Translations under genes and position numbers: made by a program
Source: UKL13-2 sp044229235
GTDB lineage: Bacteria > Pseudomonadota > Gammaproteobacteria > Burkholderiales > Usitatibacteraceae
Assembly (NCBI GenBank): GCA_044229235.1
Contig: JBGATH010000022.1
Span: forward strand, 1-64,000
Length of the DNA: 64,000 bases
Reading direction: 5' to 3'
Notes under the pieces: model-generated
What the model saw: only the letters and a program-made list of their open reading frames with translations
Told to the model about the DNA's origin: nothing
Databases searched by the model: none
In this document: positions 1 through 8,678 of the stretch, piece by piece
How positions within the stretch are numbered: the stretch's first letter is position 1
Layout: each line of letters opens with the position of its first letter

Positions 1-2
1 TC

Positions 3-125
3 ACCCCGGCCAAGGTCAGGCGTCTGCAGGAAAAATACAACCACAGGCCAAGGAAATGTCTCGGCTTCCTGACCCCATACGAGGTAGCATTCAACCGCCC
101 ACCGCGTGTCGGGACTCGTACTTGA
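3..125 (+). CDS. IS30-family transposase, C-terminal end (cut by window edge)
   Basis: Frame 3 from the window edge is open for 40 codons to TGA at 123-125. It contains the motif KYNHRPRKCLGFLTPYEVA, the characteristic C-terminus of IS30-family DDE transposases. The rest of the gene lies outside the window. The stop is followed within about 8 bp by half of a dispersed palindromic repeat, so the right end of the insertion sequence is probably near position 132. Its terminal inverted repeat cannot be checked without the left end. Confidence 0.8.
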   Translation, partial: TPAKVRRLQEKYNHRPRKCLGFLTPYEVAFNRPPRVGTRT

Positions 126-132
126 ATCCGCG

Positions 133-166
133 AAAATGCCCTGAAAGCCGCGCCAATGCTGGTGTT
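133..166. repeat. REP-like palindrome, copy 1 (right half only)
   Basis: Positions 133-166 match the right arm of the ~67-bp palindrome found six more times in the window: AAAATGCCCTGAAAG, then CCGCGCCAATGCTGG. The left arm (AAACTCCAGCATTGGCGCG in other copies) is missing and is replaced by the end of the IS30 element. This suggests the insertion sequence landed in the centre of the palindrome. The copy ends at the stop codon of the neighbouring minus-strand gene. Confidence 0.6.
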
Positions 167-771
167 CAGTGCCCGAGCCCGGTCAGCGTGTAGGCCATGA
201 CCCAGTAGCCGATGCCGATCACGCCGGCCACGCCGGCGAGTCCCAGCATCCAGCGGCGCCGCGTCAATACGCAGATCGACGCCAGCGAAATGGCGATCTG
301 GATGAAGGTCATCGACATCGACAGCTTGTGGTGCGGATTGAGCGCGGTTTCCGAGGTCTTGTTGGCTTCGTCCGAGAGCTTTTCCAGCGACTCGGCCTTT
401 TTGCGGATATCGTCCTGCTCGCCTTGATAGCGCTTCACGTCGGCGGCATATTTCGCCTTTTTTTCCGGATCGGTTGCCAATTGCTCGGCCAGTTCCGCCA
501 GATTCTTCTTGGTGCCCTTCGCCTGAAAGAAGGACCATTGGTTCGAGGCATCGGCTTTCTTCAGTACCGCCTCATTCTTGTAATAGAGCGCCTCATTCTG
601 GGTGTGCCCGCCGAGGTAGCTGACGATGGCACCAAGCGTGGCGAGGATGGCGGTAAAGATCGCCACCTGTTGCGCAAGGCCCGGGCCGTGGCCGCCTTCG
701 TGCGCGCCCTGCGCCTCGTGCTCGACAGCGTGGTCGTGGGGACCGTGCACATGAAATTTTCCGCCTGACAT
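166..771 (-). CDS. DUF4337-family membrane protein
   Basis: This 201-residue protein has a His-rich N-terminus (roughly residues 7-28, many H and G). A hydrophobic segment follows at about 33-55, then a charged helical region rich in K, E, A and Q at about 60-145 that is probably coiled coil. Two more hydrophobic segments lie near the C-terminus (about 150-170 and 173-197). This arrangement matches the DUF4337 family, whose function is unknown. The His-rich head could bind metal, but that is inference only. It is a single gene, divergent from the sugar epimerase; the 200-bp gap between them shows no clear structured element. Confidence 0.75.
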   Translation of the reverse strand: MSGGKFHVHGPHDHAVEHEAQGAHEGGHGPGLAQQVAIFTAILATLGAIVSYLGGHTQNEALYYKNEAVLKKADASNQWSFFQAKGTKKNLAELAEQLATDPEKKAKYAADVKRYQGEQDDIRKKAESLEKLSDEANKTSETALNPHHKLSMSMTFIQIAISLASICVLTRRRWMLGLAGVAGVIGIGYWVMAYTLTGLGH

Positions 772-973
772 TGCCGTTCATCCAAAGTTAAATATGAGCC
801 GGAATTATCCCGCGATGCGCCGCCCTGCGCCAATCCCGTCGTAGCCGTCCCGGCTGCGCCCAGCCGCTATAATTGACGGGCGCCGGTTTCACCTGGCACA
901 AGCTCATGGACCAACACCACGGCATGCAGGCCTCTTCGCGCCAGGCCACCGTGACGAACTTCCCAAGAAAAAC

Positions 974-1981
974 ATGAAAATTCTCGTCACCGGCGCCGCC
1001 GGTTTCATCGGTCACCATCTTGCGTTGCGCCTGCTGGCGCGCGGCGACACGGTGGTCGGACTCGACAACCTCAACGACTACTACGACGTCACGCTCAAGG
1101 AAAACCGCCTCAAGCGCCTCACGCCGCACGCCGGTTTCCGCTTCGTCAGGCTGGATCTCGCCGACAAGCCTGGCATGGATGCATTGTTCGCCGCGGAGAA
1201 GTTCGACGCGGTCGTGAACTTGGCCGCGCAGGCCGGGGTGCGCTACTCGCTGGAGAACCCGCAGGCATACGTCGATGCCAACCTGGTCGGCTTTACCAAC
1301 GTGCTCGAAGGTTCGCGTCATAACCAGGTCAAACACCTGGTGTTCGCGTCGTCGAGTTCAGTCTACGGCGCCAACACCAAGCTGCCGTTCTCGGAATCGG
1401 ATTCGGTCGATCATCCCATTTCGCTTTATGCCGCCAGCAAGAAAGCCAACGAGTTGATGGCGCACTGCTACGCCGACCTGTTCGACCTGCCCTGCACCGG
1501 CCTGCGTTTTTTCACGGTGTACGGCCCCTGGGGCCGGCCCGACATGGCGCTGTTCAAGTTCACCAAGGCCATTCTCGCCGGCGAGCCCATCACCGTGTTC
1601 AACCACGGCAACATGATTCGCGACTTCACCTACGTCGATGACATCGTCGAGGGGGTGATGCGCGTGGTCGATCGCCCGGCGACCCCTGATGCGGCATGGT
1701 CCGGAGACCGGCCGGACCCGGCCACCAGCTACGCGCCCTACCGGATCTTCAATATCGGCAACAGCACGCCGGTACAGCTGATGCGCTACATCCAGGCAAT
1801 CGAAACGGCGCTGGGCATCAAAGCGAAGATGGAGATGCTGCCGATGCAGCCGGGCGATGTGCCGGCCACGTCCGCGGACGTCAGGCGCCTGGTGGAATGG
1901 GTGCAGTTCCGTCCGCAAACCAATGTCGAGGATGGCATTTCGCGCTTCATCGGCTGGTATCGCGAATACTACAAAGTCTAG
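974..1981 (+). CDS. UDP-glucuronate 4-epimerase (GAE/LpsL/CapI-type)
   Basis: This extended short-chain dehydrogenase of 335 residues has the NAD-binding GAAGFIG motif at residues 7-13 and the catalytic Y152-x3-K156 (YAASK). The NLNDYYD segment near residue 32 and the GVRYSLENP segment near 88 are typical of UDP-GlcA 4-epimerases, which convert UDP-glucuronate to UDP-galacturonate for capsule or LPS. The next gene, 65 bp downstream on the same strand, encodes a UDP-sugar 6-dehydrogenase, so the two likely supply uronic acid precursors together. No glycosyltransferase or polymerase genes are adjacent. A TviC-like UDP-GlcNAcA epimerase is the main alternative. Confidence 0.85.
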   Translation: MKILVTGAAGFIGHHLALRLLARGDTVVGLDNLNDYYDVTLKENRLKRLTPHAGFRFVRLDLADKPGMDALFAAEKFDAVVNLAAQAGVRYSLENPQAYVDANLVGFTNVLEGSRHNQVKHLVFASSSSVYGANTKLPFSESDSVDHPISLYAASKKANELMAHCYADLFDLPCTGLRFFTVYGPWGRPDMALFKFTKAILAGEPITVFNHGNMIRDFTYVDDIVEGVMRVVDRPATPDAAWSGDRPDPATSYAPYRIFNIGNSTPVQLMRYIQAIETALGIKAKMEMLPMQPGDVPATSADVRRLVEWVQFRPQTNVEDGISRFIGWYREYYKV

Positions 1982-2046
1982 GCTGGTCGCCTGCCGCAAC
2001 TCACGCCTCGCCATCGAATTCACCGTGCATTGAGGGAGAAGTCATT

Positions 2047-3333
2047 TTGAACAACGAAATTATTGGCGTCATCGGGCTCGGCTATGTCGGGTTACCCCTG
2101 GCTGTCGAATTCGGCAAGAAATTCCGGACGGTAGGCTGCGATCTGCACCGCGAAAAAGTCGAGTCATACCAGCGCCACGTCGATCCCACGGGAGAGGTGT
2201 CGAGCGACGACCTGCGCGCCGCCAAACACCTGACCTGCACCACCGACGCATCAAGGCTGGCAAATGCAGATGTCATTATCATCGCGGTACCGACACCCGT
2301 TGATGAGGCGCGCCTGCCCGATTTCGCGCCGCTGATCGGCGCCAGCCGCGCCATCGGCCCGCACCTCAAGCAGGGTGCCATCGTCGTATTCGAGTCCACC
2401 GTGTATCCGGGGGCCACCGAGGAAGTGTGCATTCCGGAGCTGGAACGCGCCTCGGGCAAGCAATGGAAAAGGGATTTCTTTGTCGGCTATTCGCCCGAGC
2501 GCATCAATCCGGGAGACCGGGAACATACGCTGACACGCATCACCAAGGTGGTCTCGGGCGACACGCCGGCGACGCTCGACAAGCTGGCATCTGTTTACGG
2601 CGCCGTCATCACGGCGGGCGTGCATCGCGCCTCAAGCATCCGCGTCGCCGAGGCCGCCAAAGTCATCGAGAACTCCCAGCGCGACCTCAACATCGCCTTC
2701 ATGAACGAGCTCGCCATAATCTTCAACAAGATGGGGCTGGACACCAGCGAGGTTCTGGCAGCGGCGGGAACAAAATGGAACTTCCTGAAATTCCGGCCCG
2801 GCCTGGTGGGCGGCCACTGCATCGGCGTGGACCCCTATTACCTGACCTACCAGGCTGAAAAATACGGCCACCATCCGGAAGTGATCCTCTCCGGACGCCG
2901 CATCAACGACTCGATGGGCAAGTATGTGGCAGAGCAGACCGTGAAGACACTGGTGAAGTCCGGCGGCCAGCTACAGGGCGCCGTGGTCAATGTGCTCGGC
3001 CTGACGTTCAAGGAAAATTGCCCGGATGTGCGCAACACCAAGGTGGTGGACATCGTGCGGGAACTGCGCGAATACGGCATGACCGTGCATGTCCATGATC
3101 CGTACGCCTCCGCGCCCGAGGCCCTGCATGAGTACGGGCTGAACCTCGCCGCCTGGGAGGCGCTGCCGGTGGCCGACGCACTGGTGGTTGCGGTGTCACA
3201 CCGCGAATACCTTTCGCAGCCCCTGGCCAACCTGCTCGCCAAGGTCAAGGCCAGCGGTGCGGTGATCGATGTGAAAGCCGCGCTCGACGCCGGCGCGGTA
3301 CAGGCCAGCGGCCGCCAGCTCTGGAGGTTGTAG
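2047..3333 (+). CDS. UDP-N-acetylglucosamine/UDP-sugar 6-dehydrogenase (TviB/WbpO-type)
   Basis: I place the start at TTG 2047, preceded by GAGGGAG about 9 bp upstream; the open frame runs further back but overlaps the epimerase gene. The 428-residue product begins NNEIIGVIGLGYVGLP, the NAD-binding fold of nucleotide sugar dehydrogenases. It contains the catalytic Cys motif GGHCIGVDPYY (Cys about residue 258) and the C-terminal UDP-binding domain with TFKENCPDVRNTKV. Length and motifs fit the Vi-antigen TviB group, which oxidises UDP-GlcNAc (or a related UDP-sugar) to the uronic acid. It probably shares a transcript with the epimerase. Substrate specificity is not settled by the sequence. Confidence 0.85.
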   Translation: MNNEIIGVIGLGYVGLPLAVEFGKKFRTVGCDLHREKVESYQRHVDPTGEVSSDDLRAAKHLTCTTDASRLANADVIIIAVPTPVDEARLPDFAPLIGASRAIGPHLKQGAIVVFESTVYPGATEEVCIPELERASGKQWKRDFFVGYSPERINPGDREHTLTRITKVVSGDTPATLDKLASVYGAVITAGVHRASSIRVAEAAKVIENSQRDLNIAFMNELAIIFNKMGLDTSEVLAAAGTKWNFLKFRPGLVGGHCIGVDPYYLTYQAEKYGHHPEVILSGRRINDSMGKYVAEQTVKTLVKSGGQLQGAVVNVLGLTFKENCPDVRNTKVVDIVRELREYGMTVHVHDPYASAPEALHEYGLNLAAWEALPVADALVVAVSHREYLSQPLANLLAKVKASGAVIDVKAALDAGAVQASGRQLWRL

Positions 3334-3345
3334 GCGCCGCGGCGA

Positions 3346-4701
3346 TTAACGGGGCGTTTGCAGCTCGGCCAGCGGGATCACTTTCTCCCAAAGCCGGCGA
3401 CCGTCGGCGTCAAAGCCGCGCAGGGTCAGGCGCCGCTCGCGGTTCTTCCCCGAAAAATCGACGGTGCAGAAGTTGTGCTCGGTGACATAAGTGCCGTCGA
3501 CAATCTTCGGGTTAATGTGCTCGGTCCTGGCGTCGGCATGAATGCCTGAAGTCAGCGGCGAGCAGGTCAGCTCATACAAGGGATACGATCCCGGCCGCTC
3601 GGTACGCAGCATCTCGGTGAAGTGCCTGTCCCCTGCCAGCAGCACGACACCGTTGATCTTGTGATCGGTCAGGAACTTCAGGAAATCGTCGCGCTCGCGC
3701 GGAAACTTGTCCCAGCTTTCGCGTCGATTGAGCGGGTTCGTCACCTGGCTGCCCACCACCACCAGCTTCACCGGTGAAACCGACGCCATCAACGCATTCT
3801 TCAGCCAGCGCATCTGCGCGGCGCCCAGCATCGACTTGTCCTCGGCCACCAGCCAGTCGCTGTCCCGGTAATAGCGGTTGTCCGTCAGGAAGAACTCGGC
3901 GTCGTTGAACGTGAAATTGCTGAACACGCCGGGCGCTTCCGGCAATCCGTAAGTCGGATTGGCGAAGTAGCGCTTGAACAGTTTCAGCGTTTCGCCCTTC
4001 AGGGGGAAACTTGAGTTGGAATCGTTCGGGCCATAGTCGTGGTCGTCCCAGATCGCGAAGTGATGACCGGTGCGCAACAGGTTCTGCACCTGCGGGATGC
4101 CGCGATCGTGCTTCCAGCGGTAGCGCAGCCCCCATTCGCTGTCCCAATCGGCTTCGCGGTAGTACAGGTAATCGCCGCCCCACAGCATGACATCGGGCTT
4201 CTGGCTGGCGATGCTGTCGTAAATGCGCATGGCCTCCGGCGGCCCGCCATACGGCTTGCCGGGGCGGTCGTAGGCGATTTCATTGGTGTAGGCGCAGGAG
4301 CCAAAGGCCAGTTTCCACTCTGGCGGATCGGTGCGCCATTGCCACAGCGTTTGCGTCATGAATTGCAGCGACTGCGGGACAGGTTGCAGCTTGCCGTCGA
4401 TCAGCACGCGGTAACCGAAACGACGGCCCGGCTCCAGCGCCACGATGTCGACGCGCGCCGCGAAGTCTTCGTCTTCCTGTAGCGTCAGCAACCGCGAACG
4501 CAGCACCACCTTCGGCGTATCGCGGTCCCAGTATTCGATGACCACCTTCCCCGGTCCGTCGGCCTGCAGCCAGATGCTGGCGCCACGCATGCCGGAGGCA
4601 CCCGCCATCGGTCCGGCAACCAATTTTGCCGCTTCAACGCACGGCGAGAGGAACAGGACCAGCAGGACGGCGGCAAGGCGAAGCGTCGTGATCATGGACA
4701 A
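3346..4701 (-). CDS. PhoD-like alkaline phosphatase family protein
   Basis: This 451-residue protein has a hydrophobic N-terminus (residues about 7-24, ending VEAA) that looks like a Sec signal peptide. An N-terminal beta-domain is followed by a metallophosphatase core. Metal-site motifs include FGSCAYTNE, WGGDYLYYREADWDSEW, IWDDHDYGPNDSN and GDRHFTEM. PhoD enzymes are periplasmic or secreted phosphodiesterases/phosphomonoesterases using Ca and Fe. The gene is convergent with the sugar dehydrogenase and divergent from lexA, so it is probably monocistronic. No Pho box was identified. Confidence 0.85.
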   Translation of the reverse strand: MSMITTLRLAAVLLVLFLSPCVEAAKLVAGPMAGASGMRGASIWLQADGPGKVVIEYWDRDTPKVVLRSRLLTLQEDEDFAARVDIVALEPGRRFGYRVLIDGKLQPVPQSLQFMTQTLWQWRTDPPEWKLAFGSCAYTNEIAYDRPGKPYGGPPEAMRIYDSIASQKPDVMLWGGDYLYYREADWDSEWGLRYRWKHDRGIPQVQNLLRTGHHFAIWDDHDYGPNDSNSSFPLKGETLKLFKRYFANPTYGLPEAPGVFSNFTFNDAEFFLTDNRYYRDSDWLVAEDKSMLGAAQMRWLKNALMASVSPVKLVVVGSQVTNPLNRRESWDKFPRERDDFLKFLTDHKINGVVLLAGDRHFTEMLRTERPGSYPLYELTCSPLTSGIHADARTEHINPKIVDGTYVTEHNFCTVDFSGKNRERRLTLRGFDADGRRLWEKVIPLAELQTPR

Positions 4702-4835
4702 CAGATTTCAGTAGGGGCCGGCAAGAATATCACCACCTTGCCGGTGGATTGCGGCACCGCCGGGCCGCAAGCTGCTGCACCCGGCGCTGGTTGAAATCGC
4801 CCGGAATACGCAAACGCTTGCATTTTGACCAGAAA

Positions 4836-4851
4836 CTGTATAAAAATACAG
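4836..4851 (+). promoter_or_regulatory. SOS box (LexA operator) at the lexA promoter
   Basis: CTGTATAAAAATACAG matches the LexA consensus CTGT-N8-ACAG exactly. It ends 2 bp before the lexA ATG. A TATAAA hexamer (4839-4844) lies inside it, with TTGCAT 15 bp further upstream as a possible -35. Transcription would therefore start at or next to the ATG, implying a leaderless mRNA. No Shine-Dalgarno sequence is visible. Confidence 0.9.
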
Positions 4852-4853
4852 AC

Positions 4854-5483
4854 ATGAACGAACTGACCCCCCGCCAGCAAGAAATCCTCGCCTTTCTCCG
4901 TGCATGGATACAGGAGAACGGCATGCCCCCCACCCGCGCCGAGATGTGTTCCGCCCTGGGCTTCCGTTCGCCGAACGCCGCGGAAGAGCACCTGCGCGCG
5001 CTCGAACGCAAAGGCGCCATCGAAATGCTCGCCGGCTCATCGCGCGGCATCCGCATCCGGGATGGTGGCGCCATGGGTACCGAAGCCGCCAACGACGAGG
5101 AAGGCGGTCTGCCGCTGATCGGCAAGGTCGCTGCGGGCTCGCCGATCCTCGCGCAGGAAAACGTGGTGGGGCGCTATCCAGTCAGCCCGCTGATGTTCAA
5201 ACCCAGGGCCGACTATTTGCTCAAGGTCTCAGGAATGAGCATGAAGGATGTCGGCATCATGGACGGTGACTGGCTGGCCGTGCATCGCACCTCGCAGGCG
5301 CAGAACGGGCAGATCGTGGTGGCGCGCATCGAAGGCGACGCCACCGTCAAGCGCCTCAAGGTCAAGGGTCGCCAGGCATTCCTGATCGCCGAAAACCCGG
5401 ATTTCCTGCCCATCGTGCTTGACCTGGGCAAGCAGACTCTCGATATCGAGGGCCTGGTGGTGGGTGTCGTTCGTACCATGTAG
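4854..5483 (+). CDS. lexA: LexA repressor
   Basis: The 209-residue product has an N-terminal winged helix (NELTPRQQEILAFLRAW) and a C-terminal S24 peptidase-like domain. The self-cleavage site A94-G95 (VAAGSP) and the catalytic pair S129 (SGMSM) and K166 (TVKRLK) are all present, so RecA-stimulated autocleavage should work. An upstream in-frame extension exists, but ATG 4854 gives the usual MNELTPRQ start. The SOS box abutting the start indicates autoregulation. No other SOS gene is adjacent. Confidence 0.97.
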   Translation: MNELTPRQQEILAFLRAWIQENGMPPTRAEMCSALGFRSPNAAEEHLRALERKGAIEMLAGSSRGIRIRDGGAMGTEAANDEEGGLPLIGKVAAGSPILAQENVVGRYPVSPLMFKPRADYLLKVSGMSMKDVGIMDGDWLAVHRTSQAQNGQIVVARIEGDATVKRLKVKGRQAFLIAENPDFLPIVLDLGKQTLDIEGLVVGVVRTM

Positions 5484-5557
5484 TTTTTTTGTGCGACAAG
5501 CGGGGCGCCGGGTGCAACCCGCCGCGCCATACCAATGCCGTCGCAATCCCGCCGGGC

Positions 5558-6415
5558 TCAGTCGCAGCTGGCGCGGCGCATCGGAAAGTCGACAAACTTG
5601 TCCTTGCCCTTCTCCTTGCCTTCGATGCGGGCATGCAGCACCGATGCCGACTTGAGCTCATAGATCACCCGCTGAGGAAAGTCGTGCGCCAGATTTTCGA
5701 AGACCACGCGGTTGTTGTCGCCTGACAACATCCGGAAACTGGCTTCGGCCTGTCCGGACGGTTTTGCCGTGAACACCGGCACACCCGTCGCGTCCGCTTC
5801 GATGCGCATCGCCTCATGTGACACCACCTTGCGATTGGCCAGGGTGCGTCCCATCCCCATCATCGTGCCTCCGGCGGCGGGCATCCAGTGCTCGCGAAAC
5901 TCCATGCGACCATTGCTGCCGGCCCAGCAGCCGGGCAGCCAGGACAACTCCTTCAATGCAACCGACGGCGCCGCAGTACTGCGCAACGGCCTCGCCACGT
6001 AGCCTTCAAAAAACGGCTGGAACTCGGCAATGTCGAGATTGAACAGCTTGTCGCGCACCATCGGGTCGCCTGCGAATTGCGCGAGCGCGGACTGGGCATC
6101 CGCCACGCGCAGGATCAGCATGCCTTTGTCGGCTGCACTGTCGCGAAAACGCGCGCCCACCAGCAGGATGCCTTCGCGGCGCATGCGACCAAGATTCTGT
6201 GAGTGTTCCTTGAAGCCGGCCTGTTCGTCAGCCGGCTTGGACGCATCCCATGCCGCGCCGGTGGTAATTTGGACAATGTACAGGGGCTGTGGCGCCAACG
6301 CCGCCTCGGTCATGGGCGGCGAGCCGGGCGGCTGCGCCGGCGCGGGCGGGGTTTGCGACTCCGCCACCGAGATCGCGAGCGCCACCAACCAGGGCGCGCA
6401 TTTCATTGCATTCAT
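5558..6415 (-). CDS. YCII-like plus DUF6265-domain exported protein
   Basis: The 285-residue protein has a hydrophobic N-terminus (first ~20 residues) and a Pro/Ala-rich linker, so it is probably exported. Residues about 45-140 look like a YCII-related domain (LYIVQITTG...LILRVADAQSALAQFAGDP). Residues about 155-280 match DUF6265-type proteins (LSWLPGCWAG, EHWMPAAGGTMMGMGRTL, VFENLAHDFPQRVIYE), a lipocalin-like fold of unknown function. Fusing these two modules is uncommon. It is convergent with lexA and divergent from tdk. No function is assigned. Confidence 0.7.
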   Translation of the reverse strand: MNAMKCAPWLVALAISVAESQTPPAPAQPPGSPPMTEAALAPQPLYIVQITTGAAWDASKPADEQAGFKEHSQNLGRMRREGILLVGARFRDSAADKGMLILRVADAQSALAQFAGDPMVRDKLFNLDIAEFQPFFEGYVARPLRSTAAPSVALKELSWLPGCWAGSNGRMEFREHWMPAAGGTMMGMGRTLANRKVVSHEAMRIEADATGVPVFTAKPSGQAEASFRMLSGDNNRVVFENLAHDFPQRVIYELKSASVLHARIEGKEKGKDKFVDFPMRRASCD

Positions 6416-6531
6416 GGTGTTCTCCCGTTGAAGCCAGCATGGTACACGCGCCTGTTGCGATGTGATCGCGCCGCCATCGCCGCAAGCGACGCGAGGCTAT
6501 ACTGTCGGCCATTCCGATTCAGGAGGTGACG

Positions 6532-7104
6532 TTGGCCAAGCTCTATTTTCGATTCGCGGCGATGAATGCAGGCAAGTCCACCGCCTTGCAACAGGTGGCC
6601 TACAACTACGAAGAACGCGGTCAGTCCGTGAATCTGTTCACGGCGGCAATCGACAACCGCTACGGCGAAGGCCAAGTAGTGTCGCGACTCGGCGTGCAGC
6701 GCGCAGCGGAAGTATTCTCGGCAGCGACGAACTTCACGTCGCTGTACCAGACGCGCCCGATTCCATCGTGCATTTTGATCGACGAGGCGCAGTTCATGAC
6801 CGAGGATCAAGTGGTGCAGTTGCATGAGCTTGCGCACACCCGCGGCACCCCGGTGATCTGCTATGGCCTGCGCAGCGACTTCCTCGGCCAGCCGTTTCCC
6901 GGCTCGAAGGCGCTGCTGACACTTGCAGACGACCTCGAAGAAATGAAGACCATTTGCCGCTGCGGTCGCAAGGCCACCATGAACGTGCGCCTCGATGCCA
7001 GCGGCAATCGCGTAACGCAGGGCGAGCAGGTTGAAATCGGCGGCAACGACCGCTATGAGGCAGTGTGTCCGCGGCGCTTCTACACCGGGCGCTGCAAGGA
7101 CTGA
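6532..7104 (+). CDS. tdk: Thymidine kinase
   Basis: The start is TTG 6532, preceded by a strong AGGAGGTGA ribosome-binding site. A GTG at 6526 would overlap that site, and TTG gives the family start (M)AKLYFRFAAMNAGKST. The P-loop is MNAGKST, DEAQF carries the catalytic Glu, and C-terminal cysteines (CRCGR, CPRRF, GRC) form the zinc-binding lasso of type II thymidine kinases. It phosphorylates thymidine to dTMP in the salvage pathway. Its 190 residues are normal for the family. Confidence 0.95.
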   Translation: MAKLYFRFAAMNAGKSTALQQVAYNYEERGQSVNLFTAAIDNRYGEGQVVSRLGVQRAAEVFSAATNFTSLYQTRPIPSCILIDEAQFMTEDQVVQLHELAHTRGTPVICYGLRSDFLGQPFPGSKALLTLADDLEEMKTICRCGRKATMNVRLDASGNRVTQGEQVEIGGNDRYEAVCPRRFYTGRCKD

Positions 7105-7225
7105 ACGCGCCTGCCCGTCGCGGTTTGAACAGCGGCGCCCGGGGCAGTTCAATTGCCTAATCGCCGCGCGTGCCGGCGGCCCGCCAGCAGCGCGGTTCCC
7201 GCCGGCAATGCACCAGCGGCACGGC

Positions 7226-8674
7226 CTATTTCGCGTCGAACCCCATGCCCAGCGCCTTGTAGAAATCGGCCACGGCGGCGCGGAAGCCGCGCTCGGCCTC
7301 GATGCGATTGAGCTCGGCCAGCAGCAGATTGCGTTCGGCATCGATCACGTCCAGCTGGCTGGCAATGCCGTTGTTGTAGCGAAGCTTGGCCAGTTCCCAC
7401 GACTTGGCCAGCGCCGTCACGCGGCGCTGTTCGATAGCGTAGACCTCACGCGCGGCCGCCTGCGCCTGGATGGCATCCTGCGCTTCGCGAAAGGCATTGG
7501 CGACCGCGGTTTTGTACTGGGCCACAAACTGTTCATTGCGCGCCTCGGCGGCATCGACCTGGCGAGTGATGCGACCCGCACCCCACAGCGGCTGGGTGAG
7601 ATTGCCGGCGAAATTCCAGATGCGGGCGGGCCCCGTGAACAGATCCGACAGAGACGAGCTCTCGCTGCCGAGAAGCCCGGTCAGCGTGATCGACGGAAAA
7701 TACGCGGCGCGTGCCACGCCGATGCGTGCGTTGGCGGCAATCAGGTTCTGTTCGGCGGCGACGATATCCGGCCGGCGCAGCAGCACTTCCGACGACAGTC
7801 CTGCCGGCACCGTAACGTTGCCCGACGGCTGGAAAGCGGCCGAACGCCCAGGCGCAGCCTGAAGGATGGCGCGGGGCGACCGACCCAACAGCACGCCCAG
7901 TGCACGCTCCTGCTGGCCGAGCTGGTTTTGCAGCGGCGGGAGCAAGGCGCGCGCGGCATCGACTTCCGCGGCCCGCTGCTGGAAGTCGAACTCGGAAATC
8001 ACGCCTGCCTCAAAGCGCTTTTTCTGCAGGGCAAAGCCTTCCTCGGCACGGACGATGGCCTGCCGGGTCGCGGCCAGCTTCGCATCCAACGCCAGCAGAT
8101 TGAAGTATCCCTGCGCCGCTTGCGACGTAAGCGACAGCAGCAGCGCGTCACGATTGGCCTGCACCGCCAGCAGGTCAGCGCGCGCGGCCTCGCTGGCGCG
8201 GCGGTACTTGCCCCAGAAATCGATCTCGTAGGAAACGTTCAGGGTCGCACGATTGGTCGTCGATCGCAGCGGCTGATCCGGTCCCGAACGGCTGCTTTCG
8301 CCCGAGTTGCGGTTGCGTTCGCGCGATGCCGCGGCATAAACACTTGGCACCTGATCCGAAACCGCGAGGCCCAATTGGGCACGCGCTTCGGCGACGCGCG
8401 CGGCAGCAGCAACCAGGTCCTGGTTGTTTTTCACAGCCTCGGCAATGGTCGCGTCCAGCAGCGGATCGTTGAAACTGGCCCACCAGTTCTGCGAGCCGGC
8501 AGCGGTGACGCCATCCGCCGCGGGGCGTGCCACGGCGCTGGCTGAATCAGCCGCAGGCAATTCCATGGCAGGCCGCTGGTAGTCCGGACCAACCGCGCAG
8601 GAGGACAGCAGCGCGGCCAAAAGCGCGGCGGGTAACGTTTTTCTCAGCGATGAGTTCATGTTCGTGGGTTTCAT
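7226..8674 (-). CDS. Outer-membrane efflux lipoprotein (OprM/TtgC/NodT family)
   Basis: From ATG 8674 the protein has about 482 residues with a lipoprotein signal (ALLAALLSSC, Cys about 26) followed by AVGPDYQRP, the standard OprM-family start. Two repeated outer-membrane efflux domains follow, rich in coiled-coil Ala/Leu/Glu (for example NQDLVAAAARVAEARAQLG). It would form the trimeric outer-membrane channel of the RND pump encoded immediately upstream, 4 bp away. A further in-frame ATG at 8659 is also possible. It is the last gene of the efflux operon. Confidence 0.93.
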   Translation of the reverse strand: MKPTNMNSSLRKTLPAALLAALLSSCAVGPDYQRPAMELPAADSASAVARPAADGVTAAGSQNWWASFNDPLLDATIAEAVKNNQDLVAAAARVAEARAQLGLAVSDQVPSVYAAASRERNRNSGESSRSGPDQPLRSTTNRATLNVSYEIDFWGKYRRASEAARADLLAVQANRDALLLSLTSQAAQGYFNLLALDAKLAATRQAIVRAEEGFALQKKRFEAGVISEFDFQQRAAEVDAARALLPPLQNQLGQQERALGVLLGRSPRAILQAAPGRSAAFQPSGNVTVPAGLSSEVLLRRPDIVAAEQNLIAANARIGVARAAYFPSITLTGLLGSESSSLSDLFTGPARIWNFAGNLTQPLWGAGRITRQVDAAEARNEQFVAQYKTAVANAFREAQDAIQAQAAAREVYAIEQRRVTALAKSWELAKLRYNNGIASQLDVIDAERNLLLAELNRIEAERGFRAAVADFYKALGMGFDAK

Positions 8675-8678
8675 GGCC

